From Pseudoalteromonas citrea (GTDB taxonomy: Bacteria > Pseudomonadota > Gammaproteobacteria > Enterobacterales > Alteromonadaceae): DNA of 64,000 nt. The translations under genes and the position numbers were made by a program. Positions 1 through 8,220 of this stretch are shown one piece after another. The stretch lies in assembly GCF_000238375.3 (NCBI RefSeq), contig NZ_AHBZ03000021.1:62001-126000 (forward strand), given 5' to 3'. The notes under the pieces are model-generated. The model saw only the letters and a list, made by a program, of their open reading frames with translations. It had not been told where the DNA came from and did not search any database. Every line of letters starts with the position of its first letter. Position 1 is the first letter of the stretch.

Positions 1-310
1 CAGCATAGAATGAGTTTTACAACTGTCATAAATGGCGACTTTTAAGGATCATAAAACTTAATTATAGACGCTTTCATGAACTCAGAGAATGTTGCCAATA
101 TTGATAACAAGCGAGTGTCACACTTTGATGTTGAATTCGGGGAACCATTCAATCAATAACACTGTATCAATACACTTAGATATTACGTATTACCGCCAAA
201 ACACTATACATACAAGATACTTAAACAGTGATGCTAAAACATATATTATGAGGTAGATTGGTAATAGAAAAGAAATCACGATAATATTAACGTGCATATC
301 CGTGGGCTCA
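1..310. other. gene-poor left edge
   Basis: No supportable gene here. A short plus-strand open frame runs from 55 to 162 and ends in a stop. It could be the tail of something degraded, but it has no recognisable motif. The rest is AT-rich and likely holds the promoter for the membrane protein that begins near 311. Confidence 0.4.
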
Positions 311-940
311 ATGAAAAGGAAAACAAGCACAGCTATGTTTTATACTATAATAACTATACTTCTGATTTTTATAAGCTTTATTATTTTTTTACCTAAGTTT
401 AAAAGTGCGACTGAGCAATATAGCCTTGGTATTAACTTTATTCTGACACTCATCGCAACATTAGTTGGCGTCCTACTGGCTATTTCAATCACCAATTACG
501 AAAGTGATAGAAAAGAAAAGCAAGATGTTATTAAACTACTAAACTCTGCCATAACCGCAGTTGACACATGCCAAGATTACAGCGAAGAACTCATAGAGTA
601 TTTTGATAACTTGCCTGACAGTGACAACTTTAAGCAAGAGTTCTATGTTAAAAACCCACTTCCTTACCCCACCTATTTAGATACACTGCTTATGCAAAGC
701 ATCGTCAGTAAAAATTTATCGGGTGCTGCGTTAAGCGAGTTAAATGAATTACTGATCAATTTAAAACGAAGCCGCCAAAATAATTCATCGTTATATCTCG
801 TAGCCTTGAGCCAAGCTATTAAAGTGCTATCTCTAGAAATTGCGTTCCAAAACCGTGAAATAACAGAACATCAGTTAAACGCACAATTAAATAATATTGG
901 TACAATAGCTGACTCAATCGACAACGATAAAAATAAATAA
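311..940 (+). CDS. hypothetical membrane protein, two N-terminal TM helices
   Basis: About 209 residues. Two hydrophobic segments are visible: roughly residues 9-30 (rich in Ile, Leu and Phe) and 41-61 (ending in a Gly-Val-Leu-Leu stretch). They are separated by a short polar loop, so this looks like a helical hairpin anchor. The remaining ~145 residues are polar, Asn-rich and probably helical, and would lie on one face of the inner membrane. No family is recognised. An in-frame GTG at 302 would add three residues; the ATG at 311 is preferred although neither has a clear Shine-Dalgarno. It stands alone, with no operon partner. Confidence 0.6.
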   Translation: MKRKTSTAMFYTIITILLIFISFIIFLPKFKSATEQYSLGINFILTLIATLVGVLLAISITNYESDRKEKQDVIKLLNSAITAVDTCQDYSEELIEYFDNLPDSDNFKQEFYVKNPLPYPTYLDTLLMQSIVSKNLSGAALSELNELLINLKRSRQNNSSLYLVALSQAIKVLSLEIAFQNREITEHQLNAQLNNIGTIADSIDNDKNK

Positions 941-1060
941 CGTCCCATAGATAGCAGCTTACATCGTATTTAAGGTGCTATCTAATATTATATCAAGTCG
1001 CTTTGTCACTTTATAATGGTGTTAGGGTACATACCTTTAACCAAGGCAGCTCTGTCTATG

Positions 1061-1276
1061 TTACCTCCATCCAAATGCCCACTCTTGCTCATTTTTTAAG
1101 TCAAACCATTGGATTTCGAACGCGCGCTTGGTTAGCACAGCTTCAATTATGCAGTGCAACACGTGGCCTTCTTCATCAAACTCAACATCCGTGACCATAA
1201 AGTGCTTTTCTTTATGCTTGGGTGATACGGCCGTCCATTTGCTATTAAGTAATTTCTTTGGGTTGATTTTATGCAT
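1061..1276 (-). CDS. TIGR02450 family Trp-rich protein
   Basis: 71 residues opening MHKINPKKLLNSKWTAV, with a KEKHF motif, DVEFDEEG and a final WAFGWR. This pattern of a basic N-terminus, conserved Trp residues and an EKHF block matches the short Trp-rich family TIGR02450, found in marine gammaproteobacteria. Its biochemical role is unknown. The length is normal for the family. The gene stands alone and opposes the plus-strand membrane protein gene. Identification rests on motif memory rather than a search. Confidence 0.8.
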   Translation of the reverse strand: MHKINPKKLLNSKWTAVSPKHKEKHFMVTDVEFDEEGHVLHCIIEAVLTKRAFEIQWFDLKNEQEWAFGWR

Positions 1277-1573
1277 TGTTCATTTTACTTAATTAAATTT
1301 CTATAAGGTCAGCTTTACGTATGAATAATAAAAACAGATCGTAAAAACAAAATAATTTTAATAAGTTAGAGGTCCTTTGCGGCTAAAACCAACTTCATAT
1401 CACAACCCTACAAGAGTAAAATAATACCAACCAACATCATCCATCACGTTACAAATCGACAAACCCCAATAATTAAACCCTGACAGTTTTACGTCAAGGG
1501 ATCGGGTCATTACTTTATTACTGCCGCTGAATTTGCTACACCTATAGAACAACCATTTCGAGTATATGTGCGA

Positions 1574-1963
1574 ATGATAGAACTTGAACAAACGTCACAC
1601 CCATTAACTTACAGTATTAACACCACTGACCCTTGCGATATTGTGGCAGTAACAGCAAAGGGCTGTGGAAAACCTGATGAAGTTATCGATATGTATGAAA
1701 AAATTCAACACTTTGCACAATTACATCACATGACTAAAGTACTACTCAATGTCGTTGAGCTAAAATTGAATTATTCTGGGAGTGATGTTTTGAAAGTGAC
1801 AAAAGTCATTGAAACACTCTTACCTCATTTTCGCGTCGCCCGCGTTGTCAGCCCAGCAGATTTCAGGAGTGACTTAATCGATTTGTTTGCTAATACTATC
1901 TCTCTCGAAATCAAAAGCTTCCACGATGAACACCATGCAATTGAGTGGTTAACATCCACGTAG
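1574..1963 (+). CDS. SpoIIAA/STAS-like domain protein
   Basis: About 129 residues. The pattern of beta strands and helices, the KVLLNVVELKL segment and a C-terminal EHHAIEWL stretch resemble the SpoIIAA-like (STAS-fold) proteins of marine bacteria, which end in a similar 'x-A-xxWL' helix. These are usually small soluble proteins of uncertain role. The track-style start would be GTG 1568; ATG 1574 is two codons later and is used here. It is convergent with the disrupted AraC-type regulator, whose end lies 7 bases downstream. Family assignment is tentative. Confidence 0.55.
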   Translation: MIELEQTSHPLTYSINTTDPCDIVAVTAKGCGKPDEVIDMYEKIQHFAQLHHMTKVLLNVVELKLNYSGSDVLKVTKVIETLLPHFRVARVVSPADFRSDLIDLFANTISLEIKSFHDEHHAIEWLTST

Positions 1964-2224
1964 TTTACTTCTATCCTATTCTTCTCCATTGCACCATTGA
2001 CGTACCATACTGTGCTTTGAACTGTTTATTTAAAGCATTTGCATCTTGATACCCTACATGCGCACTAATAATATCAAAATTATCAGTTGTCGAGCGCAGT
2101 AAAAATTTAGTTTTTTCTAAACGAGCAAGCCTGACATATGCCGACGGTGATAAACCTACGTGTTTATGAAAACGACGGATCAAGGTTCTTTCACACACGT
2201 ATAACCTCTTTGCCAAAACTGCGA

Positions 2225-2233
2225 CAGTTAAAG
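2225..2233. repeat. IS target-site duplication, left copy
   Basis: Nine bases CAGTTAAAG directly flank the low-coordinate IS end. The same nine bases recur at 3264-3272. Nine-base duplications are characteristic of the IS903 group of the IS5 family. Confidence 0.92.
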
Positions 2234-3263
2234 GGCCTTGTTGATCAAATAGCTAACTACCAATCAATTTCTCAGTTTTAACTTTGTTGCTGATATTTGG
2301 GCATACCTAGCCCATTCATTTTATTTATTGCCTTCACTTTAATCATCGTTTCAGTATGCTGACTATTGAATTGACGACTTTTCAGCTTATCACCCATTAC
2401 TTGTTTAAAACGATACATCGCCGTCTCGGCAAGTGAACGAAGATGGTACCCTGAATTCATTTTCCACTGCGTTAACCCTATTTGGTGCATCATAAATATG
2501 GCATTGTTTCTGGGGTGTCCTTCTTCCCAGTATTGGGCATTCTCTCTTGGCGGTACCCGCATAATCGCACCTTTTGCTGCGACCTCCTCATAGCAACTGC
2601 GTGTGTCATATGCACCATCACCTGTGACTCTGTCTATATTCCTACGCAGTGGCCTGATTAAATCGGCAAGGGCTTCACCATCTGACACATTTACCATCGA
2701 CAGCTCAGCACCCACAATATCGTGACTTGTCGCATCAACGGCCAAGTGCAATTTTCGCCAAGTTCGGCGCTTAGTCGCACGATGTTTTCTTGTATGCCAT
2801 TCACCATTTCCATACACTTTAAGGCCCGTGCTATCGACCACAATATCTATAAAGCCTTTGCCTGCGCTTTTTCTATATTGCACATCAAGTGTTTTACTGC
2901 GTTTGCATAAACAGCTATAACCCGGTGATTGCAGCGAGGTATCCATCGTAGTAAGTAAGGAATTTACAAACCCTTCTAAGGCCCTGAGTGGCAAATGGAA
3001 TACGGCCCTTAAGGTTAAACAGGTTTCAATTGCTAAATCAGAATAGTAATTTGAACGACCACGGCCACCGTGCTTTTCAGTATTCTGCCACTTTGAGATG
3101 GCACTATCACTTAGCCAAATGTTGATGTTACCGCGTTGAACTAAAGCACGATTGTACTGTGACCAATTCCTAATTTTCTTCTTCATTTCAAGGCATGGGT
3201 TAAGGCATTTTATGATCTGATCACACCAAACCAAAGAAGTTCAATTATTTAGGAAACAAGGCC
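2234..3263 (-). mobile_element. IS5 family, IS903-group insertion sequence, complete (1030 bp)
   Basis: Both ends carry imperfect terminal inverted repeats: GGCCTTGTTGATCAAATAG at the left, and GGCCTTGTTTCCTAAATAA read inward from the right. The first nine bases are identical and the AAATA block is shared. These resemble IS903-type ends. A perfect 9-bp duplication flanks the element and a single full-length transposase fills it. The exact duplication and intact transposase suggest recent insertion. The target was the coding region of a GlxA/AraC regulator. Confidence 0.93.
2278..3186 (-). CDS. IS5 family (IS903 group) transposase
   Basis: DDE transposase of about 302 residues. Catalytic acidic residues are visible in VDSTGLKVYG, VTGDGAYDT and SLAETAMYRFK, the order expected of the IS5 DDE domain. 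The N-terminal NWSQYNRALVQRG block is the usual opening of IS903-group transposases, and supports starting at the ATG at 3186 (MKKKIRNW). The frame stays open up to 3234. No internal stop or frameshift is present, so the element could be active. The 3' end lies 44 bases from the left IS tip. Confidence 0.92.
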   Translation of the reverse strand: MKKKIRNWSQYNRALVQRGNINIWLSDSAISKWQNTEKHGGRGRSNYYSDLAIETCLTLRAVFHLPLRALEGFVNSLLTTMDTSLQSPGYSCLCKRSKTLDVQYRKSAGKGFIDIVVDSTGLKVYGNGEWHTRKHRATKRRTWRKLHLAVDATSHDIVGAELSMVNVSDGEALADLIRPLRRNIDRVTGDGAYDTRSCYEEVAAKGAIMRVPPRENAQYWEEGHPRNNAIFMMHQIGLTQWKMNSGYHLRSLAETAMYRFKQVMGDKLKSRQFNSQHTETMIKVKAINKMNGLGMPKYQQQS

Positions 3264-3272
3264 CAGTTAAAG
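3264..3272. repeat. IS target-site duplication, right copy
   Basis: CAGTTAAAG, identical to 2225-2233, abuts the right IS end and belongs to the coding sequence of the interrupted regulator. Confidence 0.92.
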
Positions 3273-3991
3273 ACTCATTGAGCGCATCTTTTATATAATA
3301 TTGTAACTCGAGTAACTTAAGATCCGAGTGTTGTTCAAAAGCATTGCATACCATAAACGGAGACTGAGACGTGTACGAAGTTGGCATAGTCAGCCAAGCT
3401 GTTAATTGATCACACAGCGGTTGACCTGCAATTTGACGAATAAAATGTAGCATCATAGGAAAGTAGCACTGCACAGCGCCCGCAGTGATGAATTTCCCGT
3501 CTTGGATATATACCGCTTCTTGGCTAACTCGCAGATCAGGAAAATATTGGTTATAAAACGTTTTTAGCCACCAGCAGCTGGTTAAACGGTGGTCTGTTAG
3601 TACTCCCGACACAGCCAGGTAGCTGACCCCAGTACAACATGCCAACACATAGTTACTTTGCGCTATTAGTCTCTGAATGTGTTTTTTATGTGGAATAACC
3701 TGATGGCAGTGCTGCCAAAGCTTTTCACGCCCCTCAAATTGGCTCCCTACCCAAATCATCACGTCACACCCGTGTACATCATGTAAAGCAACATCAGTCT
3801 GTACAAAGGTGTTCTGACTAGAGTAAAGTGTCCTGCCCGATAAACTCGTTATTTGCCATTCAAACAGCTTTTTCTTATTCAGTAGATTTGCAATATTAAG
3901 CACATCAATAATACCAGTTAAGCCGCTGGCCAACACATTATCTGGGCATATGAGTAGAACATTCAAACGCTGTCACTTATAACGATAAAAT

Positions 3992-4005
3992 TGTCATATT
4001 TGACA
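3992..4005. promoter_or_regulatory. dyad TGTCA-N4-TGACA, candidate operator
   Basis: A perfect inverted repeat TGTCATATTTGACA lies in the 99-base divergent region between the interrupted GlxA-type regulator and the MAPEG gene. Its position fits an operator for one or both genes. A further TGTCA occurs at 3971. That the split regulator bound here is inference. Confidence 0.4.
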
Positions 4006-4065
4006 CATTAACGATGTTTTCATGTTTGGTAAAGTGACTCTATCTTATTCATTAGGTTTAATTTT

Positions 4066-4485
4066 ATGTGGATCCACTACCCGCTTGCTTTTCTGGTCGC
4101 ACTAATCGGATTTCTGTGGTTATTTACCATGGTACAACGCATCGTCGCTTTTAGATCAAAACAGATTTCAGTTGTTGATATTATGTTTGTTAGTAAACAT
4201 AAGCTGCCCATCCGCACTGTGCTATCAGGAAACAACTACGATAACCAGTTTCAGCAGCCCATATTATTTATTGTGTTACTACATGGTTTATACCTTCAAA
4301 GTGTATCAGGTCAGTTTTGGTATGTATTATCAGCAATGTTTGTGATAAGTCGATACTGGCATTGTGCAGAGCATATATTTACCCAGCACCTGTTACGTCG
4401 CACCATAGCCTTTGTAATAGGATCTCTATGCTTATTTATTGGCTGGTTCAAATATGTACATATATTGCACAGCGCTTCATTGTGA
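4066..4485 (+). CDS. MAPEG family membrane protein
   Basis: 139 residues with about four hydrophobic segments (roughly 5-25, 65-80, 83-102 and 110-130). It resembles the bacterial MAPEG family (membrane-associated proteins in eicosanoid and glutathione metabolism): an N-terminal helix, a charged RIVAFRSKQI loop, then an Asn-rich NNYDNQFQQPILF segment typical of these proteins. Bacterial members are mostly uncharacterised inner-membrane proteins. It is divergent from the IS-interrupted GlxA-type regulator, which suggests it was that regulator's target. Confidence 0.72.
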   Translation: MWIHYPLAFLVALIGFLWLFTMVQRIVAFRSKQISVVDIMFVSKHKLPIRTVLSGNNYDNQFQQPILFIVLLHGLYLQSVSGQFWYVLSAMFVISRYWHCAEHIFTQHLLRRTIAFVIGSLCLFIGWFKYVHILHSASL

Positions 4486-4551
4486 AATCACCTGATGAGT
4501 ATGAAAACCAGTTTATAGCTGGAAGCTAGAGGTCTACAAAATCGCGGGAAG

Positions 4552-5001
4552 TTACAAATTATCTTTTGATGTAATAGGGTCGTGGTACACATTCGGCTGC
4601 CAAATTTGCATTAATATTTCTGGATTCTCAACAGATCGAAAGCCATATTGCGAGTACAAGCCATGTGCATCTCTAGTTGCCAGCATTAAACGCCTTAAAC
4701 CTTGAACTTCAGGATATTCAATAATGGTTTTAACCAACCACTTGCTTAACCCTTTACCTCTGCAACAATCAATGACAAAAACATCTGCTAAATAGGCAAA
4801 TGTAGCTTTATCTGTTATTAGTCTTGCGAAACCAACTTGATTACCATTTTCCTCAAACACACCAAAACACCATGAATTTGAGATCGCTTTCTCTAAAGTA
4901 GCTCTAGGAATTCCAGAAGCCCAATAACTTTGAGATATAAACTGATAGATAACATCAATGTCCAAATCACTGTGATTTATACTAATTCTGAATCCTTTCA
5001 A
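4552..5001 (-). CDS. GNAT family N-acetyltransferase
   Basis: 149 residues. The acetyl-CoA binding motif A appears as VFVIDCCRGKGLSKWLVKTII, matching the family's Q/RxxGxG/A turn. The later DAHGLYSQYGF is the usual motif B Tyr/Gly-Phe region. It would acetylate a small amine or protein; substrate unknown. The start is TTG at 5001, chosen because a strong GGGAGG Shine-Dalgarno sits 8 bases upstream and no ATG fits. It stands alone between plus-strand MAPEG and a 375-base gap. Single acetyltransferase genes like this are common in mobile cassettes, but no convincing attC site is present. Confidence 0.85.
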   Translation of the reverse strand: MKGFRISINHSDLDIDVIYQFISQSYWASGIPRATLEKAISNSWCFGVFEENGNQVGFARLITDKATFAYLADVFVIDCCRGKGLSKWLVKTIIEYPEVQGLRRLMLATRDAHGLYSQYGFRSVENPEILMQIWQPNVYHDPITSKDNL

Positions 5002-5376
5002 TGAACTTTCCTCCCTGAGGCATAACTATTTCGTATTTATGCAGCACGTTGTTTGTGCTGCATAATCGTTTGTTGGACTGAGCCGCTACCTGCTCGGTGT
5101 GTCTGAGTTGGTGTTATATTGGTATTTTATCTCTGATTGCTTTACGTAATTTTTACCTTGAGCAGTGCTAGATGGTGCAAAAAAATCGAAAGCTTCTCTT
5201 GGATTAATGACAAAACACATCTTCTCTCTAAGGTTTCTAGTTCTCAGCATAAGATAGAGCAGGCACATAAATATAGATTCACCATTTCAACCCAAATAGG
5301 CGAGGGATTTTTGACTGTCCTTTTTTCATATGGCCGTCCTTCATCTTTTTATTTATTTAGCAATTTGACGAACAGA
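5002..5376. other. intergenic stretch with one hairpin
   Basis: No convincing gene. It contains an 11-bp inverted repeat at 5037-5065 (separate entry). Short open frames on both strands lack motifs and ribosome binding sites. It should hold the promoter of the acetyltransferase gene. Confidence 0.45.
5037..5065. repeat. 11-bp inverted repeat with 7-base loop
   Basis: TTATGCAGCAC (5037-5047) and GTGCTGCATAA (5055-5065) are perfectly complementary around GTTGTTT. No T-run follows on either strand, so it is not a classic terminator. It lies just upstream of the acetyltransferase gene and could be an RNA hairpin or protein site. Confidence 0.6.
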
Positions 5377-6351
5377 TTAGGTCTTCTTACGAAGGTATTG
5401 ATTTAGCTCGGTTACATCAACACTATAAATATTCATAAGGCCATTATGAATACTTTCCTGTCGCTGAAGCAATTCATCATAATTGTTAACAGCTTTCACT
5501 TCAGAGTTTTTATCACTCGAGAAAAACAAGGTATTACCGTCAGCTGATAGAATAGGATCTGAGTCCATCCTGCGCGAATTGATTTTATCGCCTAGATTTA
5601 TCGGCTTTCCCCATTTACCATCTTTTTGTTTAACTGATACATGTAAATCATAGTGGCCTAAACCACCCGCTCTCATTGACGTGAAAAACAACAGCTTTCC
5701 GTCCGTTGAAACCTCGGGATCTGCATCACTAGCCGTGGAATTGAGCTCTGAAATCTCAATTGGCGCTTGATATCCATCTGGGTGGTACTTAGAAATAAAG
5801 AGATCTACACCACCCGTCGTTCCTTTTATCACAGATGAGAAGTAGATATCATTATTGGTGTGCAAAGTCGGGTAGACCACATTATGATCTCCGTTAATTT
5901 TACCTGGCACTAACTCAGGCAGGCCAAATTTATCGCCATCATAGCTTACTTGCCACATTTTAAAGATATCGTTTTGCGCACCTTTTACCGGCCTTCTAGA
6001 GGTAAAATAAAATGTGTTACTGTCTTTGGAGAAGTACGGATTAGTATCGTGAAATTCGCCACTAAACGGCAGCAACGTTGGGGTTTGCCAAGTATCTCCT
6101 TGTTTGTGAGAAATGACTAGAGCGCTGTGTGAAAATCGGGCTAAAGCTCTAACAAACGCAAACTTTTTTCCATCTGGAGACAAACTAGAACCATACTCAA
6201 ATTGATTGGTTGATACTGTATTTGGTGCAAACAAACTCGGTTCTAGATTGTTTAAAATCGTCTCTAACTTGTCATTGGCTTGTACAGACCATTGAGTAAA
6301 GATTGCTGAAATTAACACCCCTACTGTAGCGATTTTTTTATGCGTTATCAT
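5377..6351 (-). CDS. exported PD40/TolB-like beta-propeller protein
   Basis: 324 residues from the ATG at 6351, preceded by an AAGGA Shine-Dalgarno; the upstream extension to 6426 is not needed. A signal peptide is clear (MITHKKIATVGVLISAIF...VQAND). The mature protein has repeated PD40 (WD40-like) blades with S-x-DGKK/NT-xxFxS signatures, such as SPDGKKFAF, SKDSNTFYFTSRR, STDGKLLFFTS and SADGNTLFFSSDK. Such propellers are periplasmic or outer-membrane-associated and usually bind proteins or sugars. The specific role is unknown. No OmpA-like or peptidase domain is attached. The gene is monocistronic. Confidence 0.85.
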   Translation of the reverse strand: MITHKKIATVGVLISAIFTQWSVQANDKLETILNNLEPSLFAPNTVSTNQFEYGSSLSPDGKKFAFVRALARFSHSALVISHKQGDTWQTPTLLPFSGEFHDTNPYFSKDSNTFYFTSRRPVKGAQNDIFKMWQVSYDGDKFGLPELVPGKINGDHNVVYPTLHTNNDIYFSSVIKGTTGGVDLFISKYHPDGYQAPIEISELNSTASDADPEVSTDGKLLFFTSMRAGGLGHYDLHVSVKQKDGKWGKPINLGDKINSRRMDSDPILSADGNTLFFSSDKNSEVKAVNNYDELLQRQESIHNGLMNIYSVDVTELNQYLRKKT

Positions 6352-7043
6352 ATAAATATCCTTTTTTAAGCTCTCTTTACTTTCTTTTTGATAATTGTAT
6401 GTGTCTTGAATCAAGCGGCTTGACAAATAACTCTGTTCTAATAGTCAGATTATCAAAACATTTTTACTGACAAATTATACGCCCCTCGATTTTCCCTATA
6501 ATACTCACATGGTAATCATGGGACAGTCAAAAATTTCTTACATAATTACGCACTCTACAATTGCGCGCTACATTCTCTACCGCTCACTACAAAAACATTA
6601 AAAAATGCGGCCAATGAATGTGCTTTTATTTCGCTTTTGCTGCCCTAAAATCGATTTCACAACTCACAAAAATAAAATAGCTAGTCGATATGCTCACTAC
6701 GTTCGTACTGATGTTTTTGATATTCTATGGATAAAATACTGTGTTCCACCCCTTTGTGCCATTTGACGTCATTCTTTGTCGCATGTCGCATAAAACTTAT
6801 TTACTCCCTGCAAAGTTTGCATATTGTCATCCAAAGCTTTATATCTGCTCTAACCATATCGTTTATTCTATATTAATAGTCACTAATATCTTGGTATCGA
6901 GTGGCTTATATTGCCTTTCTTTTTTGGGAGAACATTAGTGGCTATTGACAGAGTTAAGGCTCATATGTATTAACTGAATATTTTCACTATCCTGTTGGAT
7001 TTATTTTTTGGGATATAATCAATTGATAAACATTGGCCATTTT
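6352..7043. other. 692-base stretch without a supported gene
   Basis: Low-complexity, AT-rich DNA. A 65-codon plus-strand frame at 6741-6938 has no Shine-Dalgarno, a Cys/Tyr-rich composition and no motif, so it is not called. A possible -10 box (TATAAT) occurs near 6499. Nothing else was recognised. Confidence 0.4.
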
Positions 7044-7331
7044 TTAAAAGTTATCCAAATGGTCTTTGCCGTTAAAATATGAATTATCATCATAATTCGA
7101 AAATTCAAAGTAAACGGCGTTTACTTTGAAAGACTCCACCTCAGTCCCGTATTTAGGTATTTCTACACGATATTCTGATACACAGCCATCGACTGTTTTG
7201 TACTCTTTATTTTCAATCAAACCTTTGAGTTCAATTTGACTCGAGTAACTAAAATCATAAATGGAAACAGGTTGCTCTGTCACGTTAGGAACTACAATAT
7301 TACTAGCGAATGTTGAACCAGCCATTGTCAC
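7044..7331 (-). CDS. small exported hypothetical protein; natural start appears frameshifted
   Basis: The readable frame starts at GTG 7331 and gives 95 residues. Its N-terminus is the second half of a signal peptide (AVTMAGSTFASN). Upstream in the same frame the codons continue as KLLKYSSVAIA, a typical lipophilic signal core, but no start codon is present. An ATG with an AAGGA Shine-Dalgarno lies at 7369, one base out of frame; one extra A after ATGATA would give MIKLLKYSSVAIAV. So the gene either lost one base or the sequence has an indel error. The mature part is acidic and Tyr/Asn-rich with one Cys and no known family. Confidence 0.55.
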   Translation of the reverse strand: MTMAGSTFASNIVVPNVTEQPVSIYDFSYSSQIELKGLIENKEYKTVDGCVSEYRVEIPKYGTEVESFKVNAVYFEFSNYDDNSYFNGKDHLDNF

Positions 7332-7536
7332 TGCAATAGCTACCGAGGAATATTTTAGTAACTTATCATTATCAAATCCTTCTTATTTATAAATACTTAA
7401 AGCTTTTAAGCATCTTGACGATAATAAATATTAAGGAACAAATCAAATGAACTACTTCATATTAAATTCAAACTTGAAAACGGCTGGATTTATATTAAAG
7501 CATTGATATTAAGATATAATAATCAAGGAAAAAATT

Positions 7537-8220
7537 ATGGATATAAAATCTTCATTGCAAAAGTCACAACATGACTTAGTCAATAATAATGCAGCTTTAG
7601 CAAAAACAAAATCCACTACCATCGAAGCGCAACCCCCAGTTCAAAAGCTCAACGCAGCCCCTGCATCGATTGAACATACGCCAGTCGCAAGCGACGAAGA
7701 AATAAAAAAATTTCAACAAGAGGCGTATGAATATAATGTTAAAAACTTTGAAATACAGGATAAAACACAAGCTGCTTTTGCCACAACTCTAAAAGAGTTT
7801 GAAAAATTTAAAGGTACACAGGCGACTTTACACCCCAATATAGATTTAAACTCTCTCGATCTTGCTCAAAAAGAGGATGGCACGCTGCAATTGGTCGGTG
7901 GAAGCATAGCTGACGCACTCCGTGCCGATCTGGAAACGCAAATAAATGCAAATGACGAGCTGAAAAGCGCTTATAAACAAGTGCATGAAGGTATGGCTGA
8001 TATCGTTCGTTACTTTGATGTCAACAGTAATGCCGAAGCAAAAGACTTTTACGGTAAGTTTAGGCTAAATGAATTAAGTAACAGCTTTGAGAAACAATTT
8101 CACGACGACGGTTTTGGCCAAGATTATCATACGTTAGAAGAAAAGGTATTAAACAGCTCTTTACAATTCTCTTCTAAAATGGCTGACGCAATAAACCCAA
8201 GAATAAATATATCAGTATAA
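7537..8220 (+). CDS. orphan hypothetical protein, coiled-coil/disordered
   Basis: 227 residues with no signal peptide or membrane segment. The first ~65 residues are Gln/Ala/Pro-rich and look disordered. The remainder is charged and mostly helical (KKFQQEAYEYNVKNFEIQDKTQAAFATTLKEFEKF) with a later ADIVRYFDVNSNAEAKDFYGKF segment. An AAGGA site lies about 9 bases before the ATG. No family is recognised. It sits in a region of orphan genes and is immediately followed by a relic of an IS end (8230), suggesting acquired DNA. It could be a structural or secreted-effector-like protein, but nothing in the sequence proves that. Confidence 0.6.
   Translation: MDIKSSLQKSQHDLVNNNAALAKTKSTTIEAQPPVQKLNAAPASIEHTPVASDEEIKKFQQEAYEYNVKNFEIQDKTQAAFATTLKEFEKFKGTQATLHPNIDLNSLDLAQKEDGTLQLVGGSIADALRADLETQINANDELKSAYKQVHEGMADIVRYFDVNSNAEAKDFYGKFRLNELSNSFEKQFHDDGFGQDYHTLEEKVLNSSLQFSSKMADAINPRINISV

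Larger units (their letters stand above)
1971..3966 (-). pseudogene. GlxA-type AraC family regulator, split by an IS903-group element
   Basis: The N-terminal part (3966 down to 3273) is a DJ-1/PfpI-like ligand domain with the LACCTGVSYLA nucleophile-elbow-like segment, as in GlxA family regulators. The C-terminal part (2224 down to 1971) is an AraC helix-turn-helix domain with ERTLIRRFHKHVGLSPSAYVR and AHVGYQDANALNKQFK. The IS at 2234-3263 lies between them. Removing the IS and one 9-bp target copy joins ...NESLTVAVLAKRLYV... in one uninterrupted frame of 318 residues, the usual length for the family. The regulator is therefore probably inactive: the N-terminal fragment reads into the element and stops at 3241. 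It is divergent from the MAPEG gene at 4066, its likely target. Confidence 0.93.

Noticed and set aside
5020..5083. Possible integron attC site beside the acetyltransferase
   Set aside because: GTTGGAC matches half of the core pattern, but the opposing core and the internal pairing do not fit, and no second site flanks the gene.
6741..6938. 65-codon plus-strand frame
   Set aside because: No ribosome site, hydrophobic and Cys/Tyr-rich without motif, in a gene-poor AT-rich region.
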